64,000 nt of DNA from Pseudomonas sp. PDNC002 (lineage in GTDB: Bacteria > Pseudomonadota > Gammaproteobacteria > Pseudomonadales > Pseudomonadaceae), in NCBI RefSeq assembly GCF_016919445.1, contig NZ_CP070356.1, positions 1,557,501 through 1,621,500 on the forward strand. Direction: 5' to 3'. Below are positions 7,771-16,879 of the stretch, in pieces. The position numbers and the translations under genes are program-made. How positions within the stretch are numbered: the stretch's first letter is position 1; every line of letters begins with the position of its first letter. Under the pieces are notes generated by a model that saw only the letters and a list, made by a program, of their open reading frames with translations, was not told the origin of the DNA and did no database searches.

Positions 7771-7785
7771 CTGCAGTCCCGCGAT

Positions 7786-8448
7786 TCACAAGCCGTCGAG
7801 TAGCGTCCGGTAGTCTTCCTGGGCGGCGAATTCCTCGGTGTCCTTCGGCCCCTGGCGACTGTCCGGCTGGCGTACCGCGAGCAGATGGCCGATGCCGAAC
7901 GTCCGCGCGGCGCGGAGGATCGGCAGGCTGTCGTCGATGAACAGGCTGCGCGCCGGTTCGAAGCCGACATCCGCATGCAGCGCCTGCCAGAATTGTTGGT
8001 CTTCCTTGGGGAAACCGTAGTCGTGGGAGCTGATCAGCCGGTCGAACCAGGGGGCGAGCTCCACCCGTTCCATCTTCAGCGACAGCGAATCGCGGTGCGC
8101 GTTGGTGATCAGCACCGCGCGTTTGCCGTGGGCGCGCAACTGCGCAAGGAACAGGTCCGCATCCGGGCGAAGGGCGATAAGGTCGGCCACTTCGCGCTTG
8201 AGGTCGCGGATCGACAGTTTCAGCTCGCGGCTCCAGAAATCCAGGCAGTACCAGTTGAGCTGGCCGGCGTGGTCGCGGAACAGCGGCAGAAGCTCCGCAT
8301 CGGCCTGCGCGCGGGTGATGCCGTGGTGTTCGGCGTAGCGGCGCGGCAAGTGTTCGAGCCAGAAATGGTTGTCGAAATGCAGGTCGAGCAGGGTGCCGTC
8401 CATGTCGAGCAGGACGGTATCGATGTCGGTCCAGGGCAGGCGTGGCAT
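7786..8448 (-). CDS. HAD-family nucleotidase (YrfG-like), 220 aa
   Basis: HAD hydrolase motif I is DMDGTLLDL near residue 15 (nucleophile Asp). Motif II is the ITNAHRDS region, and motifs III/IV lie around FPKEDQQFW and SLFIDDSLPI. The order and length match the GMP/IMP nucleotidase YrfG (NudF partner group) of gammaproteobacteria, which dephosphorylates purine mononucleotides. The start at 8448 opens MPRLPWTDIDTVLLD. It is divergent from nudE, a pairing also seen in other pseudomonads, and the two act on nucleotide metabolites. Exact substrate is inferred. Confidence 0.87.
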   Translation of the reverse strand: MPRLPWTDIDTVLLDMDGTLLDLHFDNHFWLEHLPRRYAEHHGITRAQADAELLPLFRDHAGQLNWYCLDFWSRELKLSIRDLKREVADLIALRPDADLFLAQLRAHGKRAVLITNAHRDSLSLKMERVELAPWFDRLISSHDYGFPKEDQQFWQALHADVGFEPARSLFIDDSLPILRAARTFGIGHLLAVRQPDSRQGPKDTEEFAAQEDYRTLLDGL

Positions 8449-8574
8449 GCTGGGCTTTCGCAAAAGGGTGTCGCAATTGCGCTGCCGATGGGCGGGATCG
8501 GCGCAATATCTGACACGGAGAATCGGACAAGGCGGGTTATCATAGCCGACCCGGCCACCCCCAGGAGTCGCCCC

Positions 8575-9141
8575 ATGCGTCAGAAACCCACGGTTCTCGC
8601 CCGCGAGATCGTTGCCCGAAGCCGGCTGTTCGCCGTCGAGGAGCTGCAGTTGCGCTTCTCCAATGGCGTCGAGCGCACTTACGAGCGCCTGGTGGGCAAG
8701 GCGCAGGGCTACGGCGCAGTGATGGTGATCGCCATGCTCGATGCCGAGCACGCCGTGCTGGTGGAGGAATACTGCGCCGGGGTCGACGAGTACCAGCTGT
8801 CGCTGCCCAAGGGCCTGGTGGAGCCGGGCGAGGACATTCTCGATGCGGCCAATCGCGAACTGAAGGAAGAGGCCGGCTACGGCGCCCATCAGCTCGAGTA
8901 CATCACCGAGCTCTCGCTGTCGCCCGGCTACATGAGTCAACGTATCCAGGTGGTACTGGCGCGCGATCTCTACGAGGAAACGTTGCCCGGCGACGAGCCC
9001 GAGCCGATGCGCGTGGACAAGATCAATCTGCGAGAGCTTTCCAGCCTCGCCCAGCATGCCCAGTTCAGCGAAGGGCGTGCCCTGGCCGCGCTGTACCTGG
9101 TGCGTGACCTGCTGACCCAACGAGGGGAATTCCAGCCGTGA
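8575..9141 (+). CDS. nudE: NudE, ADP compounds hydrolase (Nudix)
   Basis: A 188-residue Nudix hydrolase. The Nudix box is readable as GLVEPGEDILDAANREL followed by KEEAGYG, which fits GX5EX7REUXEEXGU. Family members of this type split ADP-ribose, Ap3A and NADH into nucleoside monophosphates. The start ATG at 8575 has AGGAG 9-13 bases upstream; the longer open frame is antisense to the HAD gene. The stop overlaps the cysQ start by one base (CCGTGATGA), so the pair forms an operon. Confidence 0.92.
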   Translation: MRQKPTVLAREIVARSRLFAVEELQLRFSNGVERTYERLVGKAQGYGAVMVIAMLDAEHAVLVEEYCAGVDEYQLSLPKGLVEPGEDILDAANRELKEEAGYGAHQLEYITELSLSPGYMSQRIQVVLARDLYEETLPGDEPEPMRVDKINLRELSSLAQHAQFSEGRALAALYLVRDLLTQRGEFQP

Positions 9142-9959
9142 TGAATGCTTTCCTGCCCGCCGTGATCGATCTGGTCCACAAGGCGGGCGACGTGATCCTG
9201 CCGTTCTGGCGTGGCGATCTGAACGTCGAGCTCAAGGCTGACGAGTCGCCGGTCACCGCCGCCGACCTGGCCGCTCATCGGGTGCTGGCCGATGGGCTGC
9301 GCGCCCTGGCGCCGGACGTTCCGGTGCTGTCGGAAGAGGATTGCGATATTCCGCTGGAGCAGCGTGCCCAGTGGACCCGCTGGTGGCTGGTGGACCCGCT
9401 GGATGGCACCAAGGAGTTCATTGCCGGCAGCGACGAGTTCACCGTCAACGTCGCCCTGATCGAGCAGGGCCGTGTGGTCTTCGGCGTGGTCGGCATCCCG
9501 GCGAGCGGTCGCTGCTACTACGGCGGCACCGGTCTTGGCGCCTGGCGCGAGGAGCGCGATGGCGAGCCGGAGGCGATCGAGGTGCGCACCAGCCCGGAAG
9601 ATATCTTCACGGTAGTGGCGAGCAAACGCCATTCGAGTCCCGCCCAGGAGAGCCTGCTGGCCGGCCTGGCGCAGCACTTCGGTGACCTGCAACTGGCCAA
9701 TATCGGCAGCTCGCTGAAGTTCTGCCTGCTGGCCGAAGGCTCGGCGGATTGCTACCCGCGCCTGGCGCCGACCTCGCAGTGGGACACCGCCGCCGCCCAG
9801 GGTGTGCTGGAAGGCGCCGGCGGCGAAGTGCTCGACGTGCACGGCGCGCCGTTCACCTACGAGGCCCGCGAAAGCATGCTCAACCAGTCCTTCCTGGCGC
9901 TGCCCAAGGCTGCGGAGTGGCGCGAGGAGCTGATCCGCCTGGCTCGCGTGCTGGACTGA
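9141..9959 (+). CDS. cysQ: CysQ, 3'(2'),5'-bisphosphate nucleotidase
   Basis: A 272-residue member of the inositol monophosphatase-like family. It removes the 3'-phosphate from PAP, the by-product of sulfate assimilation, and so spares sulfotransfer and RNA-processing enzymes from PAP inhibition. Metal-binding motifs are SEED (in VLSEEDCDIP) and DPLDGTKEFI, with a second Asp at TSQWDTAAAQ. The start is the ATG overlapping the nudE stop. Downstream lies a REP-type palindrome and then mutM, which has a different partner in PAO1 as I recall it. Confidence 0.93.
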   Translation: MNAFLPAVIDLVHKAGDVILPFWRGDLNVELKADESPVTAADLAAHRVLADGLRALAPDVPVLSEEDCDIPLEQRAQWTRWWLVDPLDGTKEFIAGSDEFTVNVALIEQGRVVFGVVGIPASGRCYYGGTGLGAWREERDGEPEAIEVRTSPEDIFTVVASKRHSSPAQESLLAGLAQHFGDLQLANIGSSLKFCLLAEGSADCYPRLAPTSQWDTAAAQGVLEGAGGEVLDVHGAPFTYEARESMLNQSFLALPKAAEWREELIRLARVLD

Positions 9960-9970
9960 CCCGATACCGT

Positions 9971-10050
9971 TGCAGGAGCGAGCTGGCTCGCGAACCCGCT
10001 TGACGCCGGTGTTGCCGGTCGACTCGTTCGCGAGCAAGCTCGCTCCTACA
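9971..10050. repeat. REP-type palindromic element
   Basis: The left arm (GCAGGAGCGAGCTGGCTCGCGA) starts near 9972 and the right arm (TCGCGAGCAAGCTCGCTCCTA) ends at 10049; only the first 20 bases of each matter for the match. They are imperfect inverted copies about 35 bp apart. This is the common Pseudomonas GGAGCGAGC REP family. It sits between cysQ and mutM at a place that may be a rearrangement joint. Confidence 0.85.
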
Positions 10051-10075
10051 GAAAAGCTCTCAGCAGTAGTGATCC

Positions 10076-10888
10076 ATGCCTGAACTACCCGAAGTCGAAA
10101 CCACCCGCCGGGGCATCGCGCCCCACCTCGAAGGCCAGCGCGTCAGCCGTGTGATCGTCCGTGAGCGCCGCTTGCGCTGGCCGATCCCCGAGGACCTCGA
10201 CGTGCGCCTGTCCGGGCAACGCATCGTGCAGGTGGAGCGGCGTGCCAAGTACCTGTTGCTCAATGCCGAGGTGGGCACGTTGATCAGCCACCTGGGCATG
10301 TCCGGCAGCCTGCGTCTGGTGGAGTGCGGCACCCCGGCCGCGCGCCACGAGCATGTGGATATCGAGCTGGAATCGGGCATGGCGCTGCGTTACACCGACC
10401 CGCGCCGCTTCGGGGCATTGCTCTGGAGCCTGACGCCGCTGGAGCACGAGCTACTGCGCCACCTCGGCCCGGAACCGCTGACCGATGCCTTCGAAGGCGA
10501 GCGCCTGTTCCAGCTGTCGCGTAACCGCAGCATGGCGGTCAAACCCTTCATCATGGATAACGCGGTAGTGGTCGGCGTGGGCAACATCTACGCCACCGAG
10601 GCGCTGTTCGCCGCCGGTATCGATCCGCGCCGCGAGGCCGGGACCATCTCCCGGGCGCGCTACGTGAAGCTCGCCCAGGAGATCAAGCGCATCCTGGCGA
10701 TCGCCATCGAGCGCGGCGGCACCACGCTGCGCGATTTCGTCGGTGGCGACGGCCAGCCCGGCTACTTCCAGCAGGAACTCTTCGTCTACGGACGGGGCGG
10801 CGAGCCATGCAAGGTCTGCGGCACGACCCTGCGCGACGTGCGCCTCGGCCAGCGCGCCAGCGTCTACTGTCCGCGCTGCCAACGCTGA
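10076..10888 (+). CDS. mutM: MutM, formamidopyrimidine-DNA glycosylase
   Basis: A bifunctional base-excision repair glycosylase/AP lyase that removes 8-oxoguanine and Fapy lesions. The protein has 270 residues, the normal length. The catalytic N-terminus [13 protein letters not shown] (Pro after the initiator Met, then Glu) is intact. The conserved Lys region is [10 protein letters not shown]. The helix-two-turn-helix includes [12 protein letters not shown]. The C-terminal zinc finger has CKVCG and CPRCQR. Start chosen at the only position that gives the processed PELPE end. Confidence 0.97.
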   Translation: MPELPEVETTRRGIAPHLEGQRVSRVIVRERRLRWPIPEDLDVRLSGQRIVQVERRAKYLLLNAEVGTLISHLGMSGSLRLVECGTPAARHEHVDIELESGMALRYTDPRRFGALLWSLTPLEHELLRHLGPEPLTDAFEGERLFQLSRNRSMAVKPFIMDNAVVVGVGNIYATEALFAAGIDPRREAGTISRARYVKLAQEIKRILAIAIERGGTTLRDFVGGDGQPGYFQQELFVYGRGGEPCKVCGTTLRDVRLGQRASVYCPRCQR

Positions 10889-10969
10889 GGGCGGCGCACG
10901 CCGCTAACCTTCCGCCGCTTTCTACTCCATAACAACAATGGCCTCCATCGAGGGGCCTTCAGGTGATTC

Positions 10970-11548
10970 ATGTCCGGCAATTATCTGCCCCGTAATCCGT
11001 TCGCCGAGGCGCTCGGCCACACCATGCTGCGCGTGGCCGGCTGGCGAATCGAGGGGGCGCTGCCCAAGCTCGACAAGTTCGTGGTGATCGGCGCGCACCA
11101 CACGTCCAACTGGGATTTCGTCCTGTTTCTGGCGACCAAGTTCGTGCTGCGCCTGAACGCCCGCTGGTTCGGCAAGCACACCATCTTCCGTGCGCCTTTT
11201 GGCGGCCTGATGCGCCGCTGGGGCGGCATCCCGATCCAGCGCCACCTCAAGCTGAACACCGTGGACCAGGCGATCCAGGCGTTCCACGACAACCGCGAAA
11301 TGATGCTGATCCTCTCTCCCGAGGGCACGCGCAAGAAGGTCGAGCGCTGGAAGATGGGCTTCTACCACATCGCCCGTGGCGCGGGGGTACCCATCGTGCT
11401 GGCGGCGCTGGATTACCCGGGACGGCGCATCATCCTCGGCGAGCCGTTCTGGCCCACCGGCGACGAGGCCGCCGACTTGCGCCGGATGCTGGACTTCTAC
11501 CGACCTTTTGTACCGAAAAAGCCTGAATACGCATTCTTCGGTGATTGA
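10970..11548 (+). CDS. 1-acyl-sn-glycerol-3-phosphate acyltransferase-like (PlsC family), 192 aa
   Basis: Acyltransferase motifs are present: HHTSNWDFV (HX4D) at about residue 43, FRAPFGGLMRRWGGIPIQR, and SPEGTRKK (the PEGTR phosphate-binding motif) at about 117. The protein is shorter than typical PlsC (about 240 aa) and belongs to the short PlsC-like group of unknown acceptor. It probably acts at the inner-membrane surface. The start at 10970 follows an AGG-rich stretch. It lies after mutM with an 81-bp gap. Confidence 0.85.
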   Translation: MSGNYLPRNPFAEALGHTMLRVAGWRIEGALPKLDKFVVIGAHHTSNWDFVLFLATKFVLRLNARWFGKHTIFRAPFGGLMRRWGGIPIQRHLKLNTVDQAIQAFHDNREMMLILSPEGTRKKVERWKMGFYHIARGAGVPIVLAALDYPGRRIILGEPFWPTGDEAADLRRMLDFYRPFVPKKPEYAFFGD

Positions 11549-11631
11549 AGGCTGTCACGCGACAAGTCATGGAGCGCTGTTATAGTTATGGCAGTCTGCC
11601 TGCCCAACTACACTAAAAAGGACTTCCCTCC

Positions 11632-11970
11632 ATGAACCTGTTCCGCACCACCGCCACTGCAATGGCTCTGACTTGTGGACTGTCGGCGCTGCCGGCTGTT
11701 GCCCAGGATGCGGTGAGCAACGCGAGTGGCGACCCGATGTACACCGTCGAGGCCCCGCCGGCCTACGCGATGATGGGCGACCTGATCTTCGCCCGTCCGC
11801 TGCTGATCGCCGCCACCGTGGTGGGCACCGCGGCCTTCGTGGTGACCCTGCCGTTCAGCGCGGCCGGCGGCAACGTCAAGGAAGCGGGCCAGGCGCTGGT
11901 GGTGGATCCGGGCAAGGCCGCCTTCGTGCGCTGCCTGGGCTGCACCACCAGCGGCTACAAGAAGGACTGA
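11632..11970 (+). CDS. Small exported/membrane protein, 112 aa
   Basis: Unrecognised by function. A signal peptide covers residues 1-24 ([20 protein letters not shown], cleavage after AVA). A hydrophobic segment at about 55-77 ([20 protein letters not shown]) could span the membrane. The tail has two cysteines ([13 protein letters not shown]). Similar proteins occur next to mutM in other pseudomonads, as far as I recall. AAAAGGA lies upstream of the ATG. Confidence 0.78.
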   Translation: MNLFRTTATAMALTCGLSALPAVAQDAVSNASGDPMYTVEAPPAYAMMGDLIFARPLLIAATVVGTAAFVVTLPFSAAGGNVKEAGQALVVDPGKAAFVRCLGCTTSGYKKD

Positions 11971-12040
11971 TCGGTCCTGTTCCGGGGCGGCCGTGCCGCC
12001 TCGAAAGCCCGGTTCACCGGGCAAAGCCTGCGGGTAATCG

Positions 12041-13888
12041 ATGAACCTGACCGGTCTGAAGAAGCATCTGCGTCCGCTGCTTCTGCTGCTGGTCGCCATC
12101 GCCCTGGGGTATACCTTCTGGTCCAGCGCCGGCCTGCTGCAGTTGGGAGCGGGGCTGGCGCTGTTCCTGTTCGGCATGCAGTGCCTGGAAGAGGGCCTGC
12201 GCGACCTCGCCGGTAGCCAGCTCGAACGCTGGCTGGAAAAGAGCACCGCTACGCGCGGCAAGAGCCTGCTGTTCGGCCTGTTCGGCACCTTCCTGCTGCA
12301 GTCTTCCACCCTGGTTTCCCTGCTTACCATCGCCTTCATCAGCACCGGGCTGATTCAGCTTGCGGGCGGCATCGCCATTCTGTTCGGCGCCAATCTCGGC
12401 GCCACCAGCGGCATCTGGTTGCTCGCGCTGGCCGGGCAGAATCTCAGCCTGAGTCCGCTGGCGCTGCCGCTGCTGGTGTTCGGCATCCTGATGGGGTTCA
12501 ACGGCGCCAAGAGCAAGGCGGCTGGGAGGATCCTGCTGGGCATCGCTTTCATCTTCCTGGGCATCGACCAGATCAAGGAAGGTTTCCAGAGCTTCGGTGA
12601 TGCCATGGACATGAGCGAGCTGCGCGCCGAGGGCATGCTCGGCGCGCTGCTCTTCGTCACCTTCGGCCTGCTCATCACCGTGGTCCTGCAATCCAGCCAT
12701 GCGACCCTGATGCTGACCCTTGCGGCCCTGGCCGGCGGCCAGTTGGAGCTGGGCCAGAGCCTGGCCATCGCCATCGGTTCCAATGTGGGCAGCAGCGTGA
12801 CCACGGCCTTCGTCGGCTCTCTGGGCGGCAACCGCAGCGGACAGCGGCTGGCGCTGGCCCATGTGTTGTTCAACGTGGTGACCGGTGTGCTGGCCTTCCT
12901 GCTGTTGTCACCGTTGACCTGGCTGGTCCACTGGCTGGTGACGCCGCTGGGGCTGGCCGACAATCCGATGATCCAGCTGGCGCTGTTCCACACCCTGTTC
13001 AACGGCATGGGTGTGGCGCTGTTCTGGCCCCTGCAAGGCGCGCTGGCCAAGGCGCTGGTGCGTTGGCTGCCGGAAGTCGAGGAGCCCCAGGTGCTGATCA
13101 CCGACATGGCGCCGGCGATGCCCACCATCGAGCGCACCCATGCGCGCTACCTCAACGAACGCGCGCTGGATTCCGCCGACGCTGCCGCCAGCGCGGTGTT
13201 GCAGGAGCTGCGCCATCTCGGCCGGCTGAGCATCGAGGTGATCTGCCACGCGCTCTACCTGCCGGTGGACATGCTCACCCAGCCGCGTATCGACGAAGAG
13301 CAACTGCTGGCGGCACCGGATCGCCACGCTCTGGGCGCGGAAACGCTCTACCAGCGCCATATAAAGGGCGTGTATGGCGATCTGCTGAGCTTCATGGGGC
13401 GCCTGGAAGTGCCGCTGGACGAAGAGCATCAGCGCTTCTGGCTGTCCTGCCAGGTGGTGGCGTTGCAGCTGGTGGATGCGGTGAAGGATGCCAAGCATCT
13501 GCAGAAGAACCTCGGCCAGGCGCTGCAGGGCGAGCCTTCGGCACTGCGCGATACCTACGTCGAGCTGCGCCGTCACCTGGTCGCCATGCTGCGGGAAGTG
13601 CGTGCGCTGGGCTCGCTGATCGGCAGTGAGTTACCGGAAGAGGCGCTGCGGGCTCGGCTGCAACTGTTCGACGAAAGCGCTGCCGAATTCGACGGCGCGT
13701 TCCGCCAGCGCCTGTTCGCCGCCGTGCGTCGTCATGAGCTGGATGGCCTGCAGATGAGTTCGCTGATGAATGACCTGGGCTACGTCAGCCGCATCATCCA
13801 GAGCCTGCGCAACGTGCTGCAACTGGGCACCGAGCACGGCCTGTTCGAGCCGGGCGAGGACGAAGCGCCCGGCCTCATCCTGCCCTGA
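12041..13888 (+). CDS. Na+/phosphate cotransporter family protein (NptA-like), 615 aa
   Basis: The N-terminal half (residues 1-310) is an eight-helix transporter with two inverted Na/Pi repeat motifs. One is LQSSTLVSLLTIAF at about 88, the other LQSSHATLMLTLAALAGG at about 213; each carries the QSS signature of the NaPi-II fold. GANLGATSGIW and GSNVGSSVTTAF are the paired loops. The C-terminal half (about 350-600) is helical and resembles PhoU, as in other bacterial NptA-type proteins. Likely role is sodium-coupled phosphate movement across the inner membrane. It converges on ggt with an 11-bp gap, so there is no room for a terminator outside the genes. Confidence 0.88.
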   Translation: MNLTGLKKHLRPLLLLLVAIALGYTFWSSAGLLQLGAGLALFLFGMQCLEEGLRDLAGSQLERWLEKSTATRGKSLLFGLFGTFLLQSSTLVSLLTIAFISTGLIQLAGGIAILFGANLGATSGIWLLALAGQNLSLSPLALPLLVFGILMGFNGAKSKAAGRILLGIAFIFLGIDQIKEGFQSFGDAMDMSELRAEGMLGALLFVTFGLLITVVLQSSHATLMLTLAALAGGQLELGQSLAIAIGSNVGSSVTTAFVGSLGGNRSGQRLALAHVLFNVVTGVLAFLLLSPLTWLVHWLVTPLGLADNPMIQLALFHTLFNGMGVALFWPLQGALAKALVRWLPEVEEPQVLITDMAPAMPTIERTHARYLNERALDSADAAASAVLQELRHLGRLSIEVICHALYLPVDMLTQPRIDEEQLLAAPDRHALGAETLYQRHIKGVYGDLLSFMGRLEVPLDEEHQRFWLSCQVVALQLVDAVKDAKHLQKNLGQALQGEPSALRDTYVELRRHLVAMLREVRALGSLIGSELPEEALRARLQLFDESAAEFDGAFRQRLFAAVRRHELDGLQMSSLMNDLGYVSRIIQSLRNVLQLGTEHGLFEPGEDEAPGLILP

Positions 13889-13899
13889 GAAATCCCTGA

Positions 13900-15603
13900 T
13901 CAGCGCAGCGGCGCCGCCAGTTCGGTGGCCAGCCCGATGCCGCGCGGATCGCTGGCGGACTGCACTTCGCCGGACTTCTTGTTCCACAGCAGTACCTGCT
14001 GATTGCCGTAGGCCCGACCGACGTCCTTCAGCGTGTAGCCGCGGCGCTGCAGGTCGGCCATCTCGGCGGCGCTGAAGGCGCGCGGTTCGTGCTCGATCAC
14101 GTCGGGCAGGAACTGGTGGTGGTAGCGCGGCGAGGAAACCCAGCGCTGCACCGGCTTACCGTCCAGGTAATCCAGCATCGCCAGCAACACCATGCTGGGA
14201 ATCCGGCTGCCGCCCGGCGTGCCGAAGGCGGCCAGCTCGGTGGGGCTCTCGATGAAACTCGGGCTCATGCTCGACAGCGGACGCTTGCCGCCTGCCACGG
14301 CGTTGGCCTGGCTGCCGGCCAACTGATAAGCGTTGGCACCGCTGATGTCGGTGGCGAAATCGTCCATTTCGTCATTGAGCAGCACGCCGGTGCCGGGCAC
14401 GGTGAAGGCCGCGCCGAAGGGCAGGTTGACCGACAGTGTGGCGGCCACCGCATTGCCGTCGGCGTCCATCACCACGAAGTGGGTGGTGTGATCGCCCTCG
14501 CGCCAGGCGGGCGCGGGCGGCAGCGAAGAACTGGGGGTGGCGCGCTGCGGATCGATGCCGGCGGCCAGGCGCTTCAGGTAATCCGGTGCGAGCAACTGGT
14601 TGACCGGGTTGGCGACGCGGTCCGGGTCGCCCAGCAGGCCGCGGTCGCGGTAGGCGCGGCGCAGGGTCTCGACGACGTAGTGGACGCGCTGCACGGGTTC
14701 GGCCTTCTGCCAGGGCAACTGCTGCAGCATGCCCAGGCTCTGTGCCAGGGCGATGCCACCGGCGGAGGGCGGTGGGGCGCTGATCAGCTCCTTGCCGTCG
14801 GCCAGCGGGTAGCGCAGCGCTGGGCGTTCGACGGTCTGGTAGCCGGCCAGGTCCTGGAGCGTCCAGACGCCGCCCGCGGCGCGTACGCCTTCGACCAGCT
14901 TCTCGGCGGTCTCGCCCTCATAGAAACCGCTGCGCCCGTAGCGCGACAATTTCTCCAGGGTGTTGGCCAACTGCGGCTGGCGCATCAGGCTGTATTCCTC
15001 CGGCAGGTTGCCCTGGTCGAGGAAGATGCGTGCGGTCTCGCGGTCCTGGCGCATGGCGTCGAGGCGCCAGGAGGCGCGGTCGATGTAGACGCGGTCGATG
15101 GACACGCCATCGGTGGCCAGGCGGATCGCCGGCACGAGATTGTTCGCCAGGGTCTTGCGACCATAACGGCTGGTGATATCCGCGAGGGCGGCGGGCAGGC
15201 CGGGGATGCCGGCGGCCAGCGGGCCGTTGAGCGAGAGCTGAGGATCGACCTTGCCGTTGCGCTCGTACATCCGCGCGTGGGCGGCCAGCGGAGCGCGCTC
15301 GCGGGCGTCGATGAAGTGGTAGGTCGGCGGGCTGCCGGCCTTGCGCAGGAGGAAGAAGCCGCCACCGCCCAGGCCCGAGCCATAGGGCTCGACCACCGCC
15401 AGCGCGGCGGCGATGGCCACGGCCGCATCGAAGGCGTTACCGCCGTCGGCGAGGGTTTCCAGGCCCGCTACGGTGGCGGATGGGTGTGCGGTGGCGACGC
15501 TGGCTTGCGCGGGACGTTCCGCAGCCTGCAGGGCGACACTGAGCAACAGCAGGCCGCAGAAGCCGAGCAGGGAGGCGCGGGAACGGGAATTCAACAGGGA
15601 CAT
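13900..15603 (-). CDS. ggt: Gamma-glutamyltransferase (periplasmic), 567 aa
   Basis: This enzyme cleaves or transfers the gamma-glutamyl group of glutathione. A signal peptide covers about residues 1-28. The large-subunit start has TAHPSATVAGLETLADGGNA and PYGSGLGGGGFFLLR. Autoprocessing would occur before the catalytic Thr in DHTTHFVVMDADGN (about residue 370). The small subunit shows NDEMDDF, GGKRPLSSMSPS and FGTPGGSRIPS, the oxyanion and lid blocks. Length is normal. It is transcribed alone, toward the Na/Pi transporter. Confidence 0.95.
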   Translation of the reverse strand: MSLLNSRSRASLLGFCGLLLLSVALQAAERPAQASVATAHPSATVAGLETLADGGNAFDAAVAIAAALAVVEPYGSGLGGGGFFLLRKAGSPPTYHFIDARERAPLAAHARMYERNGKVDPQLSLNGPLAAGIPGLPAALADITSRYGRKTLANNLVPAIRLATDGVSIDRVYIDRASWRLDAMRQDRETARIFLDQGNLPEEYSLMRQPQLANTLEKLSRYGRSGFYEGETAEKLVEGVRAAGGVWTLQDLAGYQTVERPALRYPLADGKELISAPPPSAGGIALAQSLGMLQQLPWQKAEPVQRVHYVVETLRRAYRDRGLLGDPDRVANPVNQLLAPDYLKRLAAGIDPQRATPSSSLPPAPAWREGDHTTHFVVMDADGNAVAATLSVNLPFGAAFTVPGTGVLLNDEMDDFATDISGANAYQLAGSQANAVAGGKRPLSSMSPSFIESPTELAAFGTPGGSRIPSMVLLAMLDYLDGKPVQRWVSSPRYHHQFLPDVIEHEPRAFSAAEMADLQRRGYTLKDVGRAYGNQQVLLWNKKSGEVQSASDPRGIGLATELAAPLR

Positions 15604-15726
15604 GGCATCTCACGGACCGCCGGTGGTGCCGGCTGGAAAACCAAACGGGGCAAACGTGGAGGATAGACAATCCAGAACGCCGCGGGTTTGTGAGATCTCA
15701 ATGAAAAAGTGTCGAAACGCGCGAGG

Positions 15727-16065
<339 letters not shown>

Positions 16066-16112
16066 TCAGGGAGTCAGCTGACGGAAACCGCCATCCTTGG
16101 CGGCCGCGCGGA

Positions 16113-16700
<588 letters not shown>

Positions 16701-16792
16701 CTACCTGAGATAACCGGCGAGAGACCGATGAGTCACGCGCAGGCCGCGTGCCAGAGCCTGCGCGCGTGGTTTCGCCCGATTCTGCTCGGTTT

Positions 16793-16869
16793 TGTAGGGC
16801 GGATAACCCGGAACGGGTTATCCGCCGGCCAACCTGCGGCGGATAGCGCTGGCGCGTTATGCGCCCTAC
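16793..16869. repeat. TGTAGGGCGGATAAC palindromic repeat
   Basis: A roughly 77-bp element bounded by GTAGGGCG on the left and CGCCCTAC on the right. Inside it is a nearly perfect hairpin GGATAACCCG/CGGGTTATCC, then a second weaker GCGGATAGCGC/GCGCGTTATGCGC part. This repeat type is scattered in many Pseudomonas genomes. It ends about 10 bp from the laoA stop and might also help end laoA transcription. Confidence 0.8.
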
Positions 16870-16879
16870 GGGAGCGGTC

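Noticed and set aside
14089-15666. 525-codon plus-strand frame opposite ggt
   Set aside because: The minus-strand gene has the whole GGT motif set; the plus frame has none.
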